Program-made: the position numbers and the translations under genes
Notes under the pieces: generated by a model
The model's input: only the letters and a program-made list of their open reading frames with translations
Told to the model about the DNA's origin: nothing
The model's database searches: none
In this document: one piece after another, positions 49,820 through 59,400 of the stretch
Position numbering within the stretch: the stretch's first letter is position 1
How the letters are laid out: the number at the start of each line of letters is the position of its first letter
Source of the DNA: Algoriphagus sp.
GTDB taxonomy: Bacteria; Bacteroidota; Bacteroidia; Cytophagales; Cyclobacteriaceae
Assembly (NCBI RefSeq): GCF_030694375.1
Contig: NZ_JAUXYL010000022.1
Coordinates: 117,431-181,430 of the forward strand
DNA: 64,000 nucleotides
Direction of reading: 5' to 3'

Positions 49820-51438
49820 TACAGTTTGCTCCTTTGGTACCTTGGCCTTTCCTGTTTCTGATTTTGGGAATGACACTTTTGAGTGGAGGAATTCCGATTT
49901 TTCTGAATTGGGAAAGTGGAGTTTCTGCACAGAAAATCCTGATCAAAACTGGGCTATTGCTTCTTTTTGGACTGTTTTTGAGTCTTTTTCTCCTTCAACC
50001 CAGTCGAAAGATTTCTTCCGATAAAGCTGTGGTTTTGGTTTATTCAGAGGAAGTGGAACAAGCAGAAATCCAATATTGGAAGGATAGTTTGGGGATAACA
50101 AAAACCAAAGCAATCGCTGATTTCCAACCGGATGGAAGCCGGGTGCTGCTATTGGGAAAAGGCTTTTCGAAAGAAAATTTGTATCCAATCCACGATCTTA
50201 ATCCAAGATGGATTTTGCCGGAAAAGAATCGCGAAATCTCTGAGTTGAGTTGGAAAGGTTTTGTCCGAAAAGGTGAAAAGCAGCGGATGAATTATCGGTT
50301 TTTTTCCGAAGGAGACAGTGCGAAACTTCAGGTCAAGCAGGGAGAAACAACCTTGGCAAGTACAGATTTGAAGAAGGGTTGGAATGAAGGAGAACTCGAT
50401 TTTGAGACTGCCGGATTGGGAAGGACTGAGGTGCCACTTTTGTTCGACGGAGATTCGCTGGCTGTTTTGAGATACTTTATTGGCCCGGCTACACCAAAAA
50501 AATACCATTTTCAGTTTGCCTTTCCGGGTCAGGAAGTAAGGGTGCTGAGTCAGTGGCTGGAAAGCAAAGGCGAGAAGGTGAGTCAGGAAATTCGGCTTTC
50601 CCGCGGGATGATTTTGGAAGGTGGAGAAACTTCAGTTGACTCTCTCCAAATTCAACTGATTGATCCGAGTCAGTTGGAAATTAAAGCAATTCAAGACTGG
50701 GCGAAAAACTCGGTTGGGGCTTTGGTGGTGATGAATTTGACTGAACCATTAGAGACGATCAGTCGGGTTAACCGTTTATTCGGAACTGATTTTCAGTTGC
50801 AGCGTAGCGGGCAGGGCGAAAGCAGAGTTTTGGACAATCAGCTAGAAGCGGCCCCATATTCGTGGCTGGAAAAATCCCGGCAGAAAGTATTTGGAAAGGA
50901 TGCAATTGCAGTTCAGCGGGTAGGAGAGATGCAAATCGCAATCAGTTTGTATCAGGCAACTTTTCCGCTTTTTCTTCAGAGGAAAGAGAAAGAATATGAG
51001 TCCATTTGGGGTGAGGTTTTCGGGGAATTGGAGCCGTCAGAACAGCAATCCTGGAAGGTGTCTGCACCGGTTTTATCCGGAATTTCATCCGATTTTCAGC
51101 TCAACAAAAGAGACAGTTTACCGGAATGGATTTACTTCGGCAAAGACTCGGTCAACTTGATCAGACAGCTGACCAATCCCTTTTTGGCCAAAGGAAGCGT
51201 TCAGGTTGATTCTGTAGGTTGGGTGGATTTCGGGGAGGATTTGTCGGTTTTTGTTTATTCTCAGGAAGAATTTCCCAGTCTCCATGCACAGGCTTTGATC
51301 AGGCCATTGACTTACAATTCGGACATCGAAAGTGTTGAAAATCACCAAATTTATGTCAAGGTATCTAATTGGATTTGGTTGATTGGGTTGCTGCTGAGTT
51401 TGGGGTTGATGTGGATTGAGCCTAAAATAAACTACTGA
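49816..51438 (+). CDS. Membrane-anchored protein of unknown function, last gene of MoxR operon
   Basis: Starting at the ATG at 49816 (540 residues) gives an ATGA overlap with the DUF4175 stop and matches the coupling of the whole operon. The protein has two N-terminal helices (about 6-28 and 42-60) and a C-terminal helix (VSNWIWLIGLLLSLGLMWIEP), with a large soluble domain between. That domain starts with a strand (KAVVLVYSEEVEQAEIQYW) and contains FQFAFPGQEVRVLSQWLESKGEKVS, VGALVVMNLTEPLETISRVN: alternating strands and helices as in an amidotransferase- or VWA-like fold. No catalytic motif is evident. No transcription stop follows; repeats fill the next gap. Confidence 0.75.
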   Translation: MIQFAPLVPWPFLFLILGMTLLSGGIPIFLNWESGVSAQKILIKTGLLLLFGLFLSLFLLQPSRKISSDKAVVLVYSEEVEQAEIQYWKDSLGITKTKAIADFQPDGSRVLLLGKGFSKENLYPIHDLNPRWILPEKNREISELSWKGFVRKGEKQRMNYRFFSEGDSAKLQVKQGETTLASTDLKKGWNEGELDFETAGLGRTEVPLLFDGDSLAVLRYFIGPATPKKYHFQFAFPGQEVRVLSQWLESKGEKVSQEIRLSRGMILEGGETSVDSLQIQLIDPSQLEIKAIQDWAKNSVGALVVMNLTEPLETISRVNRLFGTDFQLQRSGQGESRVLDNQLEAAPYSWLEKSRQKVFGKDAIAVQRVGEMQIAISLYQATFPLFLQRKEKEYESIWGEVFGELEPSEQQSWKVSAPVLSGISSDFQLNKRDSLPEWIYFGKDSVNLIRQLTNPFLAKGSVQVDSVGWVDFGEDLSVFVYSQEEFPSLHAQALIRPLTYNSDIESVENHQIYVKVSNWIWLIGLLLSLGLMWIEPKINY

Positions 51439-51861
51439 ATAGCTAAAGGGGATTTTTTGCCACGAAGTCAACAAGGCGCAAAGATTTAAAAAGAAAGATT
51501 GCTGACCCTGATTAATGATCTTAATTTTCTCAACTGGTCAAAGGGTTTTAGTTTTGTTTTACCACATAGTAGCATAGAGTCACATAGCACTTTCTTGATT
51601 TTTAACACAAAGGGAAACACAAAGAAAATAAGTATGACTTAATTACCTCTAGGTCTTGCTATGTGGCGCCCTGAGGCTTTGTGGTTTTATGATTTTTTTG
51701 TTTTAATACCTTTTTCAGTATAAATATTTCACTAAATATTCAGGTGATATTAAAAAGCAGTCCAAAGACTGCATAATTGTTGGTTCAAGTTTGAAAACTT
51801 GAACCAATTGGGAAAATGTCCAAAATCTCTGCGGCCTCTGCGTCTCCGCGGTGAAAAAAAA
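51439..51861. repeat. Repeat-rich gap with palindromes and oriented ACCAC/ACCGC repeats
   Basis: No gene is present. Forward repeat copies at 51459-51483 (GCCACGAAGTC...), 51561-51587 (ACCACATAGTAGCATAGAGT...) and 51604-51624, and reverse copies at 51659-51686 and 51827-51852 (CTCTGCGGCCTCTGCGTCTC...) surround two palindromes: GCAGTCCAAAGACTGC (51757-51772) and a 28-base palindrome with 13-bp perfect arms at 51780-51807. The latter could end transcription of the operon, though it has no clear U-run. Confidence 0.55.
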
Positions 51862-53250
51862 TCACCAAATCCAAGTTCCCGTTGCACCTGGGTTGAGTTC
51901 GGCAAAAAAGGTTTTTCCCTTGTCCTTCACTTGAAAGCTGATTGGTTTTTTTGCGTCATTCAGGGCAATCAACACCTTTTTTCCATCAGGCCTGAGGAAA
52001 GCCACATTATGAAGTCCTTCAAAAAGATTGCTGTCAATTCGCACCGATCCCGGATCCACAAACTTGCTGGCATGCGCTATAACATAATATGCAGGGTTAC
52101 GCGTGACTGAATCGCCATCAACTGTTACAGCTCCTAAGCATCGATCACAGCCCCCGCGATCTGTAAATGGAGTAAGCTCTGGGTTTGAAGTCAGGTTCCA
52201 TTCCAGGACAGTTTTTGCCCAATTTCGTGTGGCACCGATGATCAGATTTTTGACATGCCAAGGCATATCTCCTTCCAGATTTCCCGGAGCTCCGATCCAC
52301 TGCTCGGTGAAATAGATGTTTTTGTCGGGATAGGCCTGATGGACCCTGCTCAATGCGGCAATTTCTCCGGCATAGAGGTGAAAAGCCGAGCCGTCGATAA
52401 ATGGGTTTGCCAGTGAATCATTCAGGACTGCAATGGGGTAATCCGGACGATCTGCATTATGATCATAGATCAGGATTTTGGTTTTGATTCCATTTTCGGC
52501 GAATGCCGGGCCTAAATGAACACCGATGAACCTTGCTTGCTGATCAGCAAACATCAAAAGTGATGGATTATTTCCCGGATGAAGCGGCTCGTTTTGAATG
52601 GTTAGGGCATCGATTTCAAAGCCTTTTTCCTTCATGGCCTTAATGTACTGGACCAAGTAGCAAGCATAAATCCCCTCGAATTCCTCTAAAAGTGAACCTC
52701 CCCGGGTATCCTTATTGTCTTTCATCCACTTGGGCGGCGACCATGGTGAGGCCATCAGCTTGATATTGGGATTGATTTTCAGGATTTGTTTCAAAACTGG
52801 CAATACGTCTAAAGTATCCGGTCCCAGAGAGAATTGGGTCAATGTAGAATCTGTCGCAAGTGAATCCTCGAGATCATTATAGGAAAAAGGGAAGTCATTC
52901 AAGTCAGAAGCGGCCACAGAAAGTCGCAAATAAGAGATTCGGATATCTTTCTCTCCATTGCCAAATAGTTCTTTAAGTAATGCTGCACGCGCTGCTTCGC
53001 CCATTCCCAACAAGTGCTTGGCGCTGCCTTGGCTCAGTGTAAAGCCAAAACCATCCATTGACTGAAAGCTTGTCTCAGCATCTACAGCAATGACCAGTTC
53101 ACTTTCATTGGTTTTGTCCACATCTTCTTGCTTTTCAAAAAGCACATTCGCTACAGGGTCAGTCAGCCAATGTTCAATTACTTGAGGGCGATTTTTTTTT
53201 CCGCAGGAAATGCAGGATAGAAGGACAAGTACGGAGAGGATTTTTTTCAT
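51862..53250 (-). CDS. GH30-family glycoside hydrolase (glucosylceramidase-like), lipoprotein
   Basis: This 462-residue lipoprotein has lipobox LSCISC near residue 16 and a GH30 catalytic barrel. The segment DAETSFQSMDGFGFTLSQGSAKHL is the family's typical N-terminal strand, SPWSPPKWMKDN the third-strand motif, the acid/base Glu is in ALTIQNEPLHPG (about residue 216) and the nucleophile in IYFTEQWIGAP (about residue 312). A beta-sandwich forms the last 90 residues. GH30 enzymes split beta-glucosides, glucosylceramide-like lipids or beta-1,6-glucan. The gene stands alone. Exact specificity is unknown. Confidence 0.93.
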   Translation of the reverse strand: MKKILSVLVLLSCISCGKKNRPQVIEHWLTDPVANVLFEKQEDVDKTNESELVIAVDAETSFQSMDGFGFTLSQGSAKHLLGMGEAARAALLKELFGNGEKDIRISYLRLSVAASDLNDFPFSYNDLEDSLATDSTLTQFSLGPDTLDVLPVLKQILKINPNIKLMASPWSPPKWMKDNKDTRGGSLLEEFEGIYACYLVQYIKAMKEKGFEIDALTIQNEPLHPGNNPSLLMFADQQARFIGVHLGPAFAENGIKTKILIYDHNADRPDYPIAVLNDSLANPFIDGSAFHLYAGEIAALSRVHQAYPDKNIYFTEQWIGAPGNLEGDMPWHVKNLIIGATRNWAKTVLEWNLTSNPELTPFTDRGGCDRCLGAVTVDGDSVTRNPAYYVIAHASKFVDPGSVRIDSNLFEGLHNVAFLRPDGKKVLIALNDAKKPISFQVKDKGKTFFAELNPGATGTWIW

Positions 53251-53351
53251 TTGAAGAGAAGAAAAAGTTTTGATGAACTTTTAAGGCATCAAATTGAAGC
53301 AAAATGCCGTCCGAATGCAAATACTGTCAACCCTAATTTTATTTTATGAGT

Positions 53352-53442
53352 ATCCGCAAGGATGTACGATGTTTGAAAATTGGCCCAGTAAGTTGCGGAT
53401 CCTCGTCCATGGTCTATGGTCTATGGTCTATAGTCTATAGCT
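53352..53442. repeat. Second copy of the CCGCAA inverted-repeat element and a TATGGTC tandem repeat
   Basis: ATCCGCAA at 53352-53360 and TTGCGGAT near 53393-53400 form an inverted repeat framing about 33 bases, with the shared internal CCCAGTAAG; compare 4281-4333. Directly after it, four to five tandem units of TATGGTC/TATAGTC run from 53407 to 53442. No gene is visible in 53251-53472. Confidence 0.5.
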
Positions 53443-53472
53443 TAGCATAGCTGTCCCCCAATCAATATTTCA

Positions 53473-53946
53473 ATGGCTACATGCGAGTTCACGGATGCAC
53501 ATAATCAACAATTTTCATTTTATCAATTGACTCAAGAAATCAAAAATATCCCAAAATTAAATGGAATTCGGGTTTTCGAAACCACTTGGATTCTTCAGGG
53601 AACTGGAATTTGCCTGCCCGGGATCGGGATTTTTATCCATTCCAAAATTCCTGAAAATTCAAAAAAGCGAATCATCCAACATGAATACGGACATTTTTTG
53701 GATTATAAATTTGGACTCGATGGAGATCGAAAAAAGCTTCTGAAATCTGGCTTATTGGGATTCTATTTCAAGATTGGCCTTCCAAGTTTGTTCAATTTAA
53801 TGCCTTTCATCAATCAAATCCCAGCATTTGCTGGCAGGCATCAATGCTATTGGACAGAACTACGTGCCAACCGACTGGCAAAGGCACATTTTGGAGACTT
53901 GATTGCGGAGGATTTCGATCGCTATTTCCCAACCCAACTTGCATAA
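53473..53946 (+). CDS. Small HEYGH zinc-protease-like protein
   Basis: This 157-residue protein has the sequence IIQHEYGHFLDYKFG near residue 75, a HExxH zinc-protease motif, and about 50 residues later WTELRANRLAKAHFG, where a Glu in an E-x-x-A context fits the third ligand of gluzincin-like enzymes. There is no signal peptide and only one moderately hydrophobic middle part. This suggests a cytoplasmic minigluzincin or a membrane-associated protease of unknown role. The start at 53473 is the first ATG after repeats and no other candidate fits. No relative name is recognised. Confidence 0.72.
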   Translation: MATCEFTDAHNQQFSFYQLTQEIKNIPKLNGIRVFETTWILQGTGICLPGIGIFIHSKIPENSKKRIIQHEYGHFLDYKFGLDGDRKKLLKSGLLGFYFKIGLPSLFNLMPFINQIPAFAGRHQCYWTELRANRLAKAHFGDLIAEDFDRYFPTQLA

Positions 53947-54013
53947 AAGATTTTCGAGCCTATTTTAAATAAGCCTTTCAATTGTTTTACCTTTGATCCG
54001 TCTTAATTAATCC

Positions 54014-54352
54014 ATGAAAAAGCAGGCACTCTTTACGCTTTTATTTTTAAGCTGGGTTGTAGGACTTTCATTGATTTGCCGTTTCCCTCCAATTCCGGAT
54101 TATCATGTTTCCGATCAAAATTCCGGCTCTATAAGTCAGGATGCTTTTCCCGAACTGCATCAGCGAAACACTTCTTTGACGGGTATTTCCCAAATTTATT
54201 TTGGGATGGAGTTACAGGGATTGGCAGCTGATTTTCAGTTTAATTTCAAGGTGAAGGAAAGCTCTCTTTTTGAAAACAAGCTAAACCTTAATCCAACAGC
54301 TTCCTTTTTCAATACAATTCTGCTCTTGGAGGCATTTTTTGAGACATGGTAG
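54014..54352 (+). CDS. Small exported hypothetical protein
   Basis: This 112-residue protein has a hydrophobic N-terminus (ALFTLLFLSWVVGLSLICRF) that may be a signal peptide or anchor, then a short soluble part with SISQDAFPELHQRNTSLTGISQIYFG. The C-terminal FFNTILLLEAFFETW is again hydrophobic. No motif is recognised. The upstream gene ends 67 bp before it and TerC begins 91 bp after it, all in the same direction, so it could be a short independent gene. Confidence 0.5.
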   Translation: MKKQALFTLLFLSWVVGLSLICRFPPIPDYHVSDQNSGSISQDAFPELHQRNTSLTGISQIYFGMELQGLAADFQFNFKVKESSLFENKLNLNPTASFFNTILLLEAFFETW

Positions 54353-54443
54353 ATTAGGGATTCGCGTGCAAAGCAATCCTTTAAAATTCGGCCAAGCGGC
54401 CTGAAACATTCATTTACCAACCAAAATTATTCATCCAAATCCT

Positions 54444-55445
54444 ATGGATTCATTAATCAACCATCCCGGTATTCTTATCGGGTTTGCCCTATTGGTAGCG
54501 TTTATGCTCCTCCTTGATCTGGGCATTTTCAACAAAAAGAGCCATATCATTTCCAATAAGGAAGCCGCCATATGGTCGGTATTCTGGATTGGGCTTTCCA
54601 TGATTTTCAGTATTTTCATCTACATCGTCACAGTGGATCAGGTTGGACTGGAGAAGTTTTCTCAGTTTCAGTCGGCTTATTGGATTGAGAAAGCACTTTC
54701 TGTCGATAATCTCTTCGTATTTATTCTGGTGTTTGGTTTTTTCAATGTGCCGAGAGAATATCACCACAAGGTGCTCTTTTGGGGAATCCTTGGCGCATTG
54801 GTGATGCGTGCGATTTTCATTTTTGCTGGCGTGGGGATCATCGGAATGACCTACCTGCCTGAGATGACCATTCTGGAGCGAAGCGTCAAAATCAATGTAG
54901 TATTGACAGTGTTTGGGATATTTCTAGTCTATGCGGGGTACAAATCCTGGTTTGCAGGCAAAGAACAGGAAGGAGAAAAAGACTACACCAAAAACCCCGG
55001 GGCTCGATTGATTTATAAGTATTTCAAAGTGACGCCGGATTATCATGGAGATAAGTTTTTCGTGATCAAAGACGGAGTGAAGATGGCGACACCACTCTTG
55101 GTGGTGTTGGCAGTGATAGAATTCACAGATTTGATTTTTGCGGTGGATTCCATTCCGGCGATTTTTGCCATAGCCCCGGATGATCCATTTATCCTTTATA
55201 CTTCCAATATATTCGCGATTCTGGGCTTGAGATCCCTTTATTTCCTGCTTGCCAATTTCATCCACATGTTCAGCAAATTGAAATATGGACTTGCCATAAT
55301 CTTGGTGTTTATCGGCTTGAAGATGGTTTCTGCGCCACTTTATCATTTCAGTTCTACCAATTCATTGGCGATAGTCGGAGGGATTTTGCTTGTATCGATA
55401 GCGGCTTCCGTCATTTGGCCGGAGGAGAAGCAGGTTGGGAGGTAA
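54444..55445 (+). CDS. TerC-family membrane protein
   Basis: This 333-residue protein has about nine hydrophobic helices and the TerC/Alx family motifs: LLDLGIFNKKSHIISNKEAAIWSVFWIGLS near the start, FWIEKALSVDNLFVF-like YWIEKALSVDNLFVFILVF, and DLIFAVDSIPAIFAIAPDDPFILYTSNIFAILGLRSLYF, with acidic residues in membrane helices thought to carry metal ions. Members help export manganese and were first linked to tellurite resistance; this label does not prove tellurite resistance here. It is monocistronic. Confidence 0.9.
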   Translation: MDSLINHPGILIGFALLVAFMLLLDLGIFNKKSHIISNKEAAIWSVFWIGLSMIFSIFIYIVTVDQVGLEKFSQFQSAYWIEKALSVDNLFVFILVFGFFNVPREYHHKVLFWGILGALVMRAIFIFAGVGIIGMTYLPEMTILERSVKINVVLTVFGIFLVYAGYKSWFAGKEQEGEKDYTKNPGARLIYKYFKVTPDYHGDKFFVIKDGVKMATPLLVVLAVIEFTDLIFAVDSIPAIFAIAPDDPFILYTSNIFAILGLRSLYFLLANFIHMFSKLKYGLAIILVFIGLKMVSAPLYHFSSTNSLAIVGGILLVSIAASVIWPEEKQVGR

Positions 55446-55477
55446 GGAGGTTTGGAAGTTGTGAGTGGTGAAGAGTA

Positions 55478-55716
55478 AGTAGGCAGTCGCAGTAGGCAGT
55501 TGCACAGTAGGCAGTTGCAGTAGGCAGTGAACAGTTTGCAGTGGGACTAACTCTCTCCTGGACTTGAATTAGTATTGAGGAAAGAAAATACTAGTTAAAG
55601 GGGGCAAGGGGGATTTGAATCTGCTGGTTTCGGATGCTTCGACAGGCTCAGTACAGGTTTCGGATTGATTTCCCGCTGATCTTCGCTGTTAATTTGCGCT
55701 GATTGACGCTGATTTG
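55478..55716. repeat. Tandem AGTAGGCAGT repeats and other intergenic repeats
   Basis: Five units of 13-15 bp starting AGTAGGCAGT run from 55478 to 55545. GCTTCGACAGGCTCAGTAC follows near 55637, then three CGCTGAT units at 55674-55716. All are words widespread in Bacteroidota intergenic DNA. The 55446-55767 gap otherwise holds no gene. Confidence 0.5.
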
Positions 55717-55767
55717 ATTTCGGATTCTGGACGTCGGATTTCGGATTACCAAAAAATCTAACTCCTC

Positions 55768-56148
55768 TCAATCTCTGACGAGTTCAAACACCAAATTGGC
55801 GTCGGTCAAATTCGCGGAACTCAAGCCAATCTTGTAGGTATAATATCCGTTCTTCAGGGGCATTTCCCCGGTGTAATCATTTGGTGCCATTGAAAGGCCC
55901 TGCCCCTCAGCCTGAAGCCAAACCGCTGCATATTTAAATGCATATTCAAATTCTTTGTAATCAGATTTAGATCGGGCTAGAATGGAGCCAAAGGCTTTTT
56001 CCACATTACCTGATTGGACAATGACACCTGTGAAATTGACATCCGAATTGTTCTGAACCCGGATAAATACCCCATTTGGTCTTCCGTCCTGAATGCCACA
56101 GGAGCTGAGGATAAGAAAAAGCAGATTGAGGGCGATTCTGATTTTCAT
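55768..56148 (-). CDS. Small hypothetical lipoprotein
   Basis: This 126-residue protein has a lipoprotein signal (ALNLLFLILSSC, Cys near residue 17) and a short beta-rich domain (GVFIRVQNNSDVNFTGVIVQSG, NGYYTYKIGLSSANLTDANLVFELVRD). It resembles small Bacteroidota lipoproteins with an immunoglobulin-like or C2-like fold, but I recognise no named family. Its upstream region holds the terminator of the neighbouring protease gene, so it has its own promoter. Confidence 0.7.
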   Translation of the reverse strand: MKIRIALNLLFLILSSCGIQDGRPNGVFIRVQNNSDVNFTGVIVQSGNVEKAFGSILARSKSDYKEFEYAFKYAAVWLQAEGQGLSMAPNDYTGEMPLKNGYYTYKIGLSSANLTDANLVFELVRD

Positions 56149-56176
56149 TATAGAATGTAGCTATAAATTGAAATCC

Positions 56177-56214
56177 AAAAAAAATCTCCCTGAAAAATTT
56201 TTTCAGGGAGATTT
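56177..56214 (-). terminator. Long-stem terminator
   Basis: Arms 56182-56196 and 56200-56214 (core CTCCCTGAAA) make a 15-bp perfect stem; on minus the stem is followed by eight U residues. It lies 220 bp after the stop of the tricorn-like protease gene and just before the start of the lipoprotein gene. Confidence 0.75.
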
Positions 56215-56239
56215 GGATTTAAAGTGTATTTCTTAATTT

Positions 56240-56323
56240 ACCGCTAAGAACGCGAAGAGACGCAAGGTTTTTTTGAATTAAGCGTCATCCTTTTCCTTTG
56301 CGGTACTCGGCGTTCTCCGCGGT
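56240..56323. repeat. Inverted pair of ACCGC repeats
   Basis: ACCGCTAAGAACGCGAAGAG at 56240-56259 (extending to 56267) faces a reverse copy at 56295-56323 (rc ACCGCGGAGAACGCCGAG...). Both arms are about 28 bases long, imperfect, and are separated by 27 bases. Compare the copies at 51459-51852. Confidence 0.5.
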
Positions 56324-56434
56324 TAATAAATCTTCGCTTTTTTGCATTCGATCTACTTACAACTAACTCTTAACTACTTACAACTCTTCCTTCTTGTTTC
56401 TAGCGTCTTGTGTCTAAAGTCTAACTACTTGCTT

Positions 56435-59400
56435 CTAATTCCCTTTCGGTCTGAAATATCGGATCGGCGCTTTGGGCTCGGGTTTGAGTTCGATGCCTTC
56501 TGTTGCTAAGCGATCCAAGGCTTCTTTGACGGCCCGCTCCAATTGCGGATCACGTCCCTCAATGACATCTTTTGGAGTTTGTTCCACAGCGATATCCGGG
56601 GAAATTCCCACTCCTTCGACAGCCCATTCTCCATTGACATCATAGAATCCACCCCGAGGTGCCACCATTCTTCCACCATCCACAAATGCAGGTGTGTCCC
56701 AGGTTCCAACCAATCCACCCCATGTTTTGGTGCCGATCAGAGGCCCGATTTTCATCTTGTTGAATAAGTAGGGAAGGAGATCTCCTCCCGAACCTGCACG
56801 CTCATTGATCAGCATGACTTTCGGTCCCCAAATGCCCGACATTGGCGTAGTAAACGGGCGATGGTCATTTGCACGGGAGTTAAAATAGCCGTGAAGATCA
56901 CGTGCCATGATGTCCACCATGTAATCGGCTGCCGAACCTCCTCCGTTGTTTCGCTCATCGATCACCGCACCTTTTTTGTCCTGCTGCGCAAAATAATAGC
57001 GGTTGAAGGAGGTGTAGCCCGGTTGTCCGGTGTTCGGGATATAGACGTAGGCCAGTTTTCCTCCGGAGAGTTCATCCACTTTTCTGCGGTTTCCCTCGAC
57101 CCAGTCGATGTTTCTCAGTTGGCCTTCATTGGCTACAGGCATTACTTGAATGACCCGCGATCCTTCCAACCCGGGCTTGGAGTTCAGATGGATTTTGGTC
57201 GGTTGATTGGCTGTGCCTTCGAAGTATTGGTAAAGATTGGTATTTGCTGCAATGGCTTTTCCGTTCACTCCCACAAGGTATTCCCCAACCTTAGCCTGAG
57301 CGCCGGGCTGTGCCAGAGGCGCTTTCAGGTTCGGATTCCAGCTTTCACCTGTATAGATTTTTTTGATTCGGTAATTCCCGTTGATCAGTTCATAGTCAGC
57401 ACCCAAGAGGCCGATAGGAACGGATTTTACCTCGGGAAAATCACCCCCACGGGTGTAACTGTGACCCACGGCCACCTCTCCGCCGATGATGTCGATGATG
57501 TAATTCATATCGCTGCGGTGTCTGACATGATCCACCCAAGGCTTGTACCAAGTGTAAATATCATCCCAAGGCGCGCCGTGCACATTGTCCACATAAAGAA
57601 AATCCCGCTGGTATCTCCAGCCTTCCCGATAGATCTGCTGCCATTCATCCATCGGGTTAACCTTCACTTTCATGGTAGCAATGGCCTTCAAAGCTCCATC
57701 ACCTGACTTTTTGCCCGTACCTGAGGTTTCGACAATACCCCAAGTTCCATTACTTTGATAGAGTAGAGATTTTCGGTCTTTGGAGACGACTGCCTGACTT
57801 ACTTTAGGGAAAAAGACCTCGGATTTACGCTTTTTTAGGTCGTATTTATGAAGCGTAGTGCCTTCGTTTGGAATGCTTTCCATGTAGAAAACAAAGCCTT
57901 CCGGAGCGGGGGCAAGTCCTGTATAATTTCTGGCTGGAATGTCAATCGCTACAATTCGCTGCTGAATTCCCGCCTCGTCGATTTTTACGGTAACCGGGCT
58001 TTCCGATTTCTTCTCTTCTTTTTTTGCCTCGGTTTCTTCATCGCTTTGCGGAAGCAATGGGGAGGAATCGGCGGCATTCAAGACCGCTAAATACAGGCTT
58101 CGCGTGATTGGATGATCGTAGCTGCTCATGTCCAACCAACCGGTATTCAGTCCGAAATCCGTGCTGGCTAGGAAGTAAAGGTATTTTCCATTTTCATCCC
58201 AAACCGGGGTAATTGCATCAGCCATTGAATCGCCGATTTGGATTTTCTTTCCCGAATCCACATTCAAGACAAAAACCGATTTCAGCTGATTATCCATCAG
58301 TCTGACATAGGCAATCCACTTTCCATCCGGTGACCAAACCGGGTTCATGCTGCGATTGGGATGGGCAAAACGGTCTGTTTCTACCACTTTGGCGTTGCCG
58401 GAAGCTACATTGACCACCCAAATCTGGTAATCCGTATCCGTGAAGGCAATGTGTGCGCCATCAGGAGACCATTCAGGCTTGAAGAAAAAGCTCGGATCCG
58501 GGAGGTTTATTTTCTTTTGGATGCCCCCATCCTGATCGGCGATGACCAGTTCGTACTCTCCCTTGGCATCGGAGAAATAAGCGATTTGCTTTCCGTCAGG
58601 CGACCAAACCGGCGAGCGTTCGGCGGATTTGGAGGTATTACTTACATTTCTTCCCGCTCCGTTTTCTTTGGGAACGGTGATGATTTCCCCACGAAACTCG
58701 AAAATCGCCCGCTGACCCGTTGGGGAAAGCTGAGGATTGCTCAGGTCATTTCCTTTGACATCTACCCAGCGCTCCCGTGCCCAGTGGAAATCTCCCGCGA
58801 CGGTGATGTTGAGTTGTTGACTTTGGCCATTGGATGGATTGAGTAGGTGCAAATAACCGCCTTGCTCGTAGACGATTTCAGTTCCGTTTCCATCCAAGCT
58901 TTTGATGTCAAAGTCCTTGAGGAAAGTTTCCTGTTTTTCCTGTCCGCTTGCCAGATCATAAGACCAAATATTGGCCAGGTAATCCCGCTCAGAGATGTAA
59001 TAGACTTTCTTTCCCAACCAGATAGGATCAGTGTGGCGTTCATTGTCAGTCTGTGGAGTCATCTTGAGCGAGTAATCTTTCAGGTCCACAATCCAGATCG
59101 GTTTGGCCTGTCCGCCTCGATGGTTTCTCCACTCCGGATCCCAAAAGGCGATCTGCTGGTAAGCGATATGGTTTCCGTCGGGCGAAACTTCACCATTTAC
59201 TGCACGGGGAATTGGCATGGGTTCAGCAATTCCTCCGTTTTTGTTGATTTTGAAAAATTTAGATTCCTGAGTAGCAAATCCTTCCCTTCCGGAGGTGAAC
59301 GTGATGTGATTTCCATCCGGAGTCCAGCCTGTCACCAGATCAGCACCGGGATGCCAGGTGAGTCTTTTGGGGTCGCCCCCTTCGGAGGGGATGAGGTAAA

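Noticed and set aside
54444..55445. Tellurite resistance as the function of the TerC protein
   Set aside because: No other ter genes are present. The family more often handles manganese, so only the family name is kept.
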